A DNA stretch of 64,000 nt from Streptomyces sp. NBC_00569 (lineage in GTDB: Bacteria; Actinomycetota; Actinomycetes; Streptomycetales; Streptomycetaceae): NCBI RefSeq assembly GCF_036345255.1, contig NZ_CP107783.1, positions 5,688,001-5,752,000 of the forward strand. Reading direction: 5' to 3'. This document shows, one piece after another, positions 34,614 to 40,012 of the stretch (within the stretch, counting starts at the first letter, position 1; every line of letters starts with the position of its first letter). The translations under genes were made by a program, and so were the position numbers. The notes beneath the pieces were generated by a model. The model ran no database searches, was not told the origin of the DNA, and was given only the letters and a program-made list of their open reading frames with translations.

Positions 34614-35551
34614 GCCACCGTAGGCGGTAGCTGGCTGAGGGCTGTGCGGATCTCCTCGACCATCCGCTCGGGCCGCCGGAAGACGTCGGCGGCGGTGTAG
34701 CGCAGGAGGAGGCGGACCCCCGGGCACTGGAGTACCTGGTTGAAGCGGTCGATGTCTCGCCGGTGCGCCTCCCGGGAGCCGTGGTACGCGTAGCCCTCGA
34801 TCTCGACGGCGAGTCCTTCCGCCCGGAACAGGAAGTCCAGGAATCGGCGCCGCCCGTCCGGCGTACGCAGTTCCACCTGGCTCTCGGGGCGCAGGCCCGC
34901 GTCGTGCAGGCGCAGGCGCGCGACGGTCTCGGCGGGGGACCCGGCGCCGGGGTCCACGAGCTTCAGCCGGCCCCGGGCGCGGGACGCCCCGAGCAGCGGC
35001 GCCTCCAGTTCGGCGGCGAGCGCGGCGGCCGTCGTGAGCGGGGCCCGGCGCACGTGGCCCACCGTGCGCCGGGTGAGCGCCGACTCGACGGCGACCAGTG
35101 CGTCGTCCGTGGGACCGCCTGCCCGGAGCAGGTCGGCGACGGTGCGGTTCACGTGCGTGACGCGCAGCCCCCGTCGGACCGCGATCTCGCCCGCCGCGAG
35201 GGGCATCCGGTGCACGCGCACCCCTGTCCCTTCCCGGCGGAGTGTGAGCCCGGGGTCGGTGAAGTACAGGGTGTGGGCGCCGCGCGCGGGGGTGAGCGTC
35301 TCGATCCGCCAGAGCGCGGCGGCACTGCGGTGACTGACGACGAGCCCCGGCTTGAGGAGCTGCACGGCCAGGAGACGTATCGGCAGGTCGGGCCTGCGTC
35401 CCGGCTCGCCCCACGCCCCGGCCCGCAGCCGGACCCACCCTTCGCTGCGCAACCGCCGCGTGAGCGTACGCCCCGCCCAGCCGGCTTCCAGCGCGGCCGA
35501 GGTGAGCAGCACCCCGCCCCGCGCCAACGCCCGCAACTCCGTCCCCGCCAT
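34523..35551 (-). CDS. AbiEi/DUF559-type protein (type IV antitoxin-like N-terminus, Vsr-like nuclease fold C-terminus)
   Basis: 342 aa. The N-terminal ~90 residues (ARGGVLLTSAALEAGWAGRTLTRRLRSEGWVRLRAGAW) match the winged-helix region of AbiEi-type proteins. SHRSAAALWRIE follows. The C-terminal part (about 225-300: RRRFLDFLFRAEGLAVEIEGYAYHGSREAHRRD) has the D...E-x-E/DG...H pattern of DUF559/Vsr-like endonucleases. No toxin gene is adjacent, so a toxin-antitoxin role is unproven. The last ~30 codons overlap the convergent FadD3-like gene, so the true stop may be correct or the tail may simply be non-conserved. Confidence 0.78.
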   Translation of the reverse strand: MAGTELRALARGGVLLTSAALEAGWAGRTLTRRLRSEGWVRLRAGAWGEPGRRPDLPIRLLAVQLLKPGLVVSHRSAAALWRIETLTPARGAHTLYFTDPGLTLRREGTGVRVHRMPLAAGEIAVRRGLRVTHVNRTVADLLRAGGPTDDALVAVESALTRRTVGHVRRAPLTTAAALAAELEAPLLGASRARGRLKLVDPGAGSPAETVARLRLHDAGLRPESQVELRTPDGRRRFLDFLFRAEGLAVEIEGYAYHGSREAHRRDIDRFNQVLQCPGVRLLLRYTAADVFRRPERMVEEIRTALSQLPPTVAHRPRSSPFTTFPLALRGSSATKSTSRGTL

Positions 35552-36102
35552 GAGACGACTCTGCCGGAGCGCGGGATCTCGCGCTCACGCCTGTGGATAA
35601 CCAGCCCCTGGACGAGCTTCGCTTCCCGCCCCACTCTCGATCGCGCCCCTCAGAGCGCGCGGCGAGGTTCTGCGAGGTGCATCAGAGCCCTGTCGACGTC
35701 AGGGCCCTGCGTCCCTTCGCTTTCCCGTCCTGTCCCTCGGAGCCGCCGTCACGCGCTCGTGATGGTCCGGGGCCCGCTGCGCGGTGATCTTTCCCGGGAA
35801 CGCTTCCGCCGGTAGGGCAGTTGCGTGGCTGCTCACGTCCGAGTCGTGTGCTCGGCGTCAGCCACTCAGCCCTGAGCGGGTCGAGAGCTGCCGCGTGCGG
35901 CGCCCTTCACGGCGACGGCGGCCCAGGTCTCCAGGAACGGAACGGGGGCCCAGCTTCCCCGCGCTCGCGGCAGGGGCAATCGCCGCATACCCGTGGCGCT
36001 CGGGCCGGGGTGGTCGGGATTGGCGGGTATGGGCCAGGGGGTGGGGTCGGTGGGCGTGGGTGGGTGGCCGGGATCTGCCAATGGCGTGGATTCGGGGCCG
36101 GG
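35552..36102. other. 551-bp region with no confident gene
   Basis: It lies between the AbiEi-like start and the DUF397 stop. Frames are open on both strands as expected for GC-rich DNA, but no conserved domain, ribosome site plus start, or RNA gene is apparent. A very G-rich stretch (about 36030-36075, repeated GGGTGGG-type runs) could form unusual DNA structure. It may be decayed coding sequence. Confidence 0.45.
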
Positions 36103-36309
36103 TCAGCGCTTCAGGTTCGCTACGAAGGAGGCCCAGGCGCGGGTACGGAAGAGGAGGACGGGGCCGCCGGAGCGGGCGGTCTTGGAGTCCCGGACAGGTA
36201 CGAGGGCGGGGTGGCCGTCGGCTACCTCGACGCATTCGCCGCCACTGCCGTTGCTGTAGCTGCTCTTCCTCCAGCGCGCGCCGCTCAAGTCAAATTCCTT
36301 GCTTGCCAT
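36103..36309 (-). CDS. DUF397 protein (BldB/WhiJ-associated small protein)
   Basis: 68 aa. The family hallmarks are visible: RWRKSSYSNGSGGECVEVAD, VPVRDSK and the C-terminal WASFVANLKR. DUF397 proteins act with the XRE/DUF5753 regulators encoded next to them in Streptomyces (AbaA/WhiJ-type modules). The start overlaps the end of the XRE gene by 20 bp, so the two are translationally coupled. Confidence 0.93.
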   Translation of the reverse strand: MASKEFDLSGARWRKSSYSNGSGGECVEVADGHPALVPVRDSKTARSGGPVLLFRTRAWASFVANLKR

Positions 36310-37141
36310 TTCGGTAGTCCTCAGCCGCTTCCTCGATCAGGGCGAGGGACGCCTCCGGCGGCAGAGCGGCGGCCCTGAGCAGATCGTACGACCTGCGGTA
36401 GTCCTTCACGAGGGCTGGATAGTCGATGAGTTGGCCGCTGTGGAGTCCCTCCGTGTACACCACCGGTGGCGCGTCCGGGAAGGTCATGATCCGGATCATG
36501 CCCATCATCATCGGGTGTGCGGCCGCAGTTTCCGGAAGGATCTGTAAAACGCTCTGCGTAGACCGGATCACACGCACGATGTGCTCCAGCAGCCCCGCCA
36601 TCTCTACTGGTTGCAGTAGTGGGTTACGGATCAGGGACTCGTGCACGATTCCCCAGAACGTCGGATGGTCCTCGCGCTCCCAGAGCTTCGCCCGCTTCAT
36701 ACGAGCGCCGACCTGCTTCTCGACGGTCTCCGGACGCAGCCATGGCAGGGAAGTGTGCACGACTGCCGTGGCGTACGCCTCGGTCTGAAGCAACCCGGGC
36801 ACGATCATCGGAGCCCAGTCCTCGATGGTCTCCGCGTGCTGTTCCATCTCGGCGACGTCCGCGAAGTACTCCGCGTGCCCCGACTGCCGTGCCTTGCGTG
36901 CATCTTCACAACGCCGTTGGAAAAAGCCGTCGGTGTCCAGCTTCTCGTCCACGTGCCTGGCCAGGTCCAGGGGCATGCGGCGCTCGCCACGCTCGATCTG
37001 ACTGAGGAACGGAACCCCACGAAAGCTTCCCTCCGCCAGTTGTTCGAGGGTGAGCTCAGCCAGTTCCCTCTTGAAGCGCAACTCGGCGCCGTAGAACGAG
37101 GGGACGTTCGCCGACGCGTCGGGATCCTTGCGGGAGGACAC
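36290..37141 (-). CDS. XRE-family regulator with DUF5753 (WhiJ-like)
   Basis: 283 aa from GTG. The N-terminal helix-turn-helix (about residues 19-75: ELAELTLEQLAEGSFRGVPFLSQIERGERRMP) is followed by the DUF5753 domain (about 105-278: WAPMIVPGLLQTEAYATAVV, FWGIVHESLIRNPL, VYTEGLHSG). These regulators work with DUF397 partners and often with a neighbouring RsbW-like kinase, here at 37261 on the other strand. In Streptomyces such modules affect development and antibiotic production (family knowledge). Confidence 0.93.
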   Translation of the reverse strand: MSSRKDPDASANVPSFYGAELRFKRELAELTLEQLAEGSFRGVPFLSQIERGERRMPLDLARHVDEKLDTDGFFQRRCEDARKARQSGHAEYFADVAEMEQHAETIEDWAPMIVPGLLQTEAYATAVVHTSLPWLRPETVEKQVGARMKRAKLWEREDHPTFWGIVHESLIRNPLLQPVEMAGLLEHIVRVIRSTQSVLQILPETAAAHPMMMGMIRIMTFPDAPPVVYTEGLHSGQLIDYPALVKDYRRSYDLLRAAALPPEASLALIEEAAEDYRNGKQGI

Positions 37142-37208
37142 AACTCACCACCACCGTTTGCCAGTTGCTCTGCGTAACCCAAACCCCTTTCACGCTACGC
37201 CGCCCGCC

Positions 37209-37232
37209 GTCACTGTGTGACTGATTCGTCAC
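37209..37232. promoter_or_regulatory. Nested GTCAC/GTGAC inverted repeats between divergent WhiJ-like and RsbW-like genes
   Basis: GTCAC-TGT-GTGAC (37209-37221) is a 13-bp palindrome. The GTGAC arm also pairs with a further GTCAC (37228-37232) six bases on. This lies 68 bp from the XRE start and 29 bp from the kinase start. It is a candidate operator for the XRE protein. Confidence 0.45.
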
Positions 37233-37260
37233 GGAGTGCACTCAACAGGAAGGCGTCCGC

Positions 37261-37680
37261 ATGCACCGCCATACCCCCACCGCCGTCGGCGCGAAAGTAG
37301 GGACCCCGCCCGACCTGGAGGCCGAGTTGCTCGCCGTCCCGAAAGCCGTACCGGAGCTGCGCCGGGCGGTGCGGGGGCACCTGGGTGTCGCCTGCCTCGA
37401 AGTACAGCTCTGTGTGAGCGAGTTGCTGGGCAATGTGATCCGGCATGTGGGGGAGGGGACGCCGGTTCGCGTGCGGGTGGCGCGGGTGGAGGGCGTCGGG
37501 ATCCGGGTCGAGGTCACGGACCCCGATCCGCGCGTACTCCCCGTGCTGCTGCACGCGACGGGGGAGGACGAGTCGGGCAGGGGCCTCGTGCTGCTCGACG
37601 CGGTGGCGCGGCGATGGGGCGTGGAGCAGGGCGCGGCGTCGAAGACGGTCTGGTGCGAGGTCGAGGCGGGGGAGGAGTAG
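37261..37680 (+). CDS. RsbW-like ATP-binding protein (HATPase_c_2)
   Basis: 139 aa, ATG 7 bp after AGGAAGG. The N box is CVSELLGNVIRHVGEG (about residues 43-58), and the G box is ESGRGLVLLDAVARRWGVEQG. It belongs to the anti-sigma kinase-like group often linked with DUF397/XRE modules. It is divergent from the XRE regulator and overlaps the next small gene by one base (TAGTG). Confidence 0.88.
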   Translation: MHRHTPTAVGAKVGTPPDLEAELLAVPKAVPELRRAVRGHLGVACLEVQLCVSELLGNVIRHVGEGTPVRVRVARVEGVGIRVEVTDPDPRVLPVLLHATGEDESGRGLVLLDAVARRWGVEQGAASKTVWCEVEAGEE

Positions 37681-37919
37681 TGCTGCCGGCGCTGCTCGGG
37701 CGGGTGCTCGCGTGGCTGCTGCCGGGCCGGGGCACCCGGCGGCGGGCCGTCACGGTGACGGAGCCGGGGCCGGTCGCGGCTCCGCCCCCGCGTGCGCGGC
37801 CCCGCAGCCCGTACGCGCGCGAGGCCGCGACGGACTGCCGGGTCGATGTGTCCGACGAGCCGCTGACCCGGCCGTACTACCGCGACCACCGGGCGTCGGA
37901 ATACATGTGCGCCGGTTGA
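37680..37919 (+). CDS. Small hypothetical protein coupled to the RsbW-like gene
   Basis: 79 aa from GTG 37680, which overlaps the upstream TAG; GGGGGAGGAG lies just ahead. A short hydrophobic N-terminus (VLPALLGRVLAWLLPGRG) is followed by a Pro-rich stretch, then a conserved-looking end (DCRVDVSDEPLTRPYYRDHRASEYMCAG). No domain is recognised. The coupling suggests it works with the kinase. Confidence 0.65.
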   Translation: MLPALLGRVLAWLLPGRGTRRRAVTVTEPGPVAAPPPRARPRSPYAREAATDCRVDVSDEPLTRPYYRDHRASEYMCAG

Positions 37920-37942
37920 GCGGCTTGAGGAACACTGCCCGG

Positions 37943-38791
37943 ATGAGCCCCGGTCCCGATGCCTCCCTCACGCCGCAGGAACGGGCCCTGCGTCATGTCG
38001 CGTCAGTGGCGACGGGCCCTCCGCTGGACCCGTCGCTGAGGGTGACGCTCAACTTCCACCCGGACCGCCTGCTGCACGGCAAGGCGACCCTGGACGCCCT
38101 GGCCGACGACGGCCTGTACCGCTCGCAGTTCGTGACGGGGACGAGCAACGGCGGCCTCACCGCGTATCCCGGAGGGGACCGGTGGCGCTGGGAGAGCCGG
38201 ATCTTCGACGGGTCTTATGACGAGGCGGCTGCTCATGAGCGGCCGGTCTACGGGGCGTTGAACTTCCGCCGTAAGACGGTGGGGGCGGCGCCGCGGTTCG
38301 GATCCGCCCATTTCCGGCTGAGTGCGAAGGCGGTGTCGCGGACCACGTTCTGTTACCCGGACAGCTTCCTTGAGCCCGCGGATTTCGGTGTCGCTGCCCG
38401 TATGGGGCTCATCGGTCTCGCCCTGGCCGACCGTCAGGACGACCTGGACGACTACATCGAGGCGCAGGTGCACGGTCCGGTCCGGCTGAACTGTCATGTG
38501 GAGGCGGTGGTCCTGGACCCGTGCTACCGGGACTCCCCGGTCGAGTCTGCGGCGCTGCGCCTCGGCTGCCCGGTGGAGTGGCACGGCGGTTTCCGTCTCG
38601 GGGTCGATGAACTCCGCCGGCACCCGGGCTACCGAGGTCAGGAGTACGTCGACCTGGCCACGCGGATCGCCGTCGGCGGCGTGCTCGATCCCCGCATCAT
38701 CGGAGACGCGGCGCGCGCAGGCCGCTACGACCCGCAGTCGGTCAAGAAGGTGTGGCACTACCTGGCGCGCTTCGGGGCACCCCGCGCGTAG
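37943..38791 (+). CDS. DUF3626 domain-containing protein
   Basis: 282 aa from ATG 37943. The family blocks are DPSLRVTLNFHPDRL, GTSNGGLTAYPGGDRWRWESRIFDGSYD, RPVYGALNF and the RTTFCYPDS segment. These suggest a soluble enzyme-like fold with conserved His, Arg and Glu, but no characterised activity is known to me. It is 23 bp downstream of the 79-aa gene, on the same strand, and converges on the AfsS-like peptide region. Confidence 0.8.
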   Translation: MSPGPDASLTPQERALRHVASVATGPPLDPSLRVTLNFHPDRLLHGKATLDALADDGLYRSQFVTGTSNGGLTAYPGGDRWRWESRIFDGSYDEAAAHERPVYGALNFRRKTVGAAPRFGSAHFRLSAKAVSRTTFCYPDSFLEPADFGVAARMGLIGLALADRQDDLDDYIEAQVHGPVRLNCHVEAVVLDPCYRDSPVESAALRLGCPVEWHGGFRLGVDELRRHPGYRGQEYVDLATRIAVGGVLDPRIIGDAARAGRYDPQSVKKVWHYLARFGAPRA

Positions 38792-38852
38792 GGCGCGCGC
38801 ACGACGACGGGGCCGAACTCGGCGAGCTCGGCCCCGTCGAGAGGGAGCTGCA

Positions 38853-38984
38853 TCAGGGCTGGTGGTTGTCCAGCGGGGCGATCGGCATGTGGTTGTCCTG
38901 GGGCGCGATCGGCGCGTGGCTGTCCAGCGGGCTCACGGGCATGTGGCTGTCCGCCAGTGCCGGCGCAGCCGCGCCGACGACCAT
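38853..38984 (-). CDS. Small peptide with D-S/N-H-x-P repeats behind a signal-peptide-like segment (AfsS-related repeat)
   Basis: 43 aa from ATG 38984 (MVVGAAAPALA then the repeats). Four repeat units are seen: DSHMPVSPL, DSHAPIAPQ, DNHMPIAPL and DNHQP. They have nine-residue spacing and share the D-S-H-M-P core of the AfsS repeats. Upstream codons in the same frame read INLRCRRTVTAA, giving a basic region plus hydrophobic stretch plus ALA, i.e. a Sec signal peptide, but no start codon precedes them. Dropping one G from ATGGATC at 39020-39024 would put an ATG in frame. It is either a frameshifted gene, or starts at 38984 without the basic region. Ribosome site is poor. Confidence 0.5.
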   Translation of the reverse strand: MVVGAAAPALADSHMPVSPLDSHAPIAPQDNHMPIAPLDNHQP

Positions 38985-39006
38985 GGCAGCGGTGACTGTC
39001 CTGCGA

Positions 39007-39497
39007 CACCGAAGATTGATCCATCGCCAACGAACTTGGACCGATACCGGCGTTACGCGCTGAACATGCCGGCATCCATGCGAGACCTCGATGCCCTGCG
39101 GTACAGGCGCGCGAGCAGCCGGACCGCACCGACGGCAACGTAGAGCGCGACCAGGACCCCGATTCCGAGGTCGAGCCAGTCATGGGCGGTGCCCCTGAAG
39201 AGTGAGGCCCACGCCCTGGCCCCCGCGACGGATCCGGCAACCACCAGCAGCACCGACATCACGGCGCCCAACACCTTGGCGGCCCTGGGGCGCCGCTCTT
39301 TGAGCAGTTCGCTCCCCGTGCTGAGCGCGACCAGCGCGGGGAAAGCATCGTGCGGCTCCAGATGCCCCGTCCCGATTGCGTCCACGATGTTGATCACAAC
39401 GCCGATCGAGCAGATGACCAGTACGCCTTGTGATATTCGGCGGCTCATCAACCCTCGCTTGCAGGAAACTTCGGTGGCAATGGATCAATCGTCGCTG
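39007..39497. repeat. 23-bp inverted repeats flanking the small membrane-protein gene
   Basis: TGGCAATGGATCAATCGTCG (39475-39494, continuing CTG to 39497) recurs in inverted orientation at 39029-39007 as TGGCGATGGATCAATCTTCG followed by GTG; 20 of 23 bases match. The enclosed 445 bp hold one gene. These could be ends of a small mobile or duplicated unit, or repeated control sequences. Confidence 0.5.
39053..39448 (-). CDS. Small membrane protein, unknown function
   Basis: 131 aa from ATG 39448 (a TTG lies one codon earlier). Three to four hydrophobic segments: GVLVICSIGVVINIVDAI (about residues 8-25), a weak one at 36-48, AKVLGAVMSVLLVVAGSVAGA (about 58-78) and LGIGVLVALYVAVGAVRLLA (about 93-112). 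The C-terminus is basic. No family is recognised. It lies between afsS and the AfsS-like peptide on the same strand and is flanked by inverted repeats. Confidence 0.6.
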   Translation of the reverse strand: MSRRISQGVLVICSIGVVINIVDAIGTGHLEPHDAFPALVALSTGSELLKERRPRAAKVLGAVMSVLLVVAGSVAGARAWASLFRGTAHDWLDLGIGVLVALYVAVGAVRLLARLYRRASRSRMDAGMFSA

Positions 39498-39637
39498 ACA
39501 CGGCGGTGGGCGCCAGCGTGAAATCGAGCGGCTTCCGCCAGAGTTCGGCCTGAGCGAGTCACCCCGCCCGGACATGACTCGGCCGCGACGGCTCCCCCTC
39601 CGCGCCGCCGCGGCCGATCCCCGTCGGGAAGAAAGTC

Positions 39638-39808
39638 TCAGGCGTCCTTGGGCGGAGCCGGCATGTGGCTGTCCAGGGTGACTATGGCGTCGTCGCTCGG
39701 AGGCGCGGGCATGTGGCTGTCCTGAGTGGTCACCTTGCCGTCGCTCGGAGGCGCGGGCATGTGGCTGTCCTGGGTGGTGATTTCTTCGGTCTTCTTTGCG
39801 TCGCTCAT
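39638..39808 (-). CDS. afsS: AfsS, small sigma-like regulator of secondary metabolism
   Basis: 56 aa from ATG 39808, eight bases after GGGAG. The sequence begins MSDAKKTEEITT and then has three copies of a ~13-residue repeat with core QDSHMPAPPSD (the last is LDSHMPAPPKD). This is the T-x-D-S-H-M-P-x-P-P repeat I know from S. coelicolor AfsS (63 aa). AfsS transcription is activated by phosphorylated AfsR, and AfsS raises expression of pathway activators (established for S. coelicolor). The gene follows afsR on the same strand. Its promoter region holds an AfsR box at 39978-39999 and its leader a long hairpin. Confidence 0.92.
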   Translation of the reverse strand: MSDAKKTEEITTQDSHMPAPPSDGKVTTQDSHMPAPPSDDAIVTLDSHMPAPPKDA

Positions 39809-39848
39809 ACTCGCGAACTCCCATGGATTGACGGTGTGCTGGGTGGGA

Positions 39849-39892
39849 AACGCCCGTTCGGCAACTCCCCCGTGGGTCGCCGAACGGGCGTT
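39849..39892 (-). promoter_or_regulatory. Perfect 14-bp stem-loop in the afsS leader
   Basis: AACGCCCGTTCGGC (39849-39862) and GCCGAACGGGCGTT (39879-39892) pair perfectly over a 16-nt loop. It lies between the AfsR box and the afsS start, so afsS transcripts must cross it. It could be the afsR terminator, an attenuator of afsS, or a stabilising leader hairpin. Only a short T run (TTT) follows on the minus strand. Confidence 0.65.
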
Positions 39893-39977
39893 CCGGGGCC
39901 GCTCACCCTATCTGTGAGGCCCGTGACAATCCGTCTGCCCCCCGACGCGACGGATCGATGGATTGAGAGTCGCAGCT

Positions 39978-39999
39978 GCTCATAAACGTTCGATGAACG
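39978..39999 (-). promoter_or_regulatory. AfsR box (two 11-bp direct repeats) of the afsS promoter
   Basis: On the minus strand CGTTCATCGAA and CGTTTATGAGC lie head to tail. This matches the AfsR-binding direct repeats of the S. coelicolor afsS promoter as I recall them, which overlap the -35 region and are also contacted by PhoP. It starts 14 bp after the afsR stop codon. Confidence 0.8.
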
Positions 40000-40012
40000 T
40001 CCGCCCGGGGTG

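Noticed and set aside
39180..39824. A 214-codon minus-strand frame covering afsS with repeated PGQPHARASERR units
   Set aside because: It is afsS read in another frame. The periodicity comes from the DNA repeats of the QDSHMPAPPSD units, and the AfsS frame matches the known protein.
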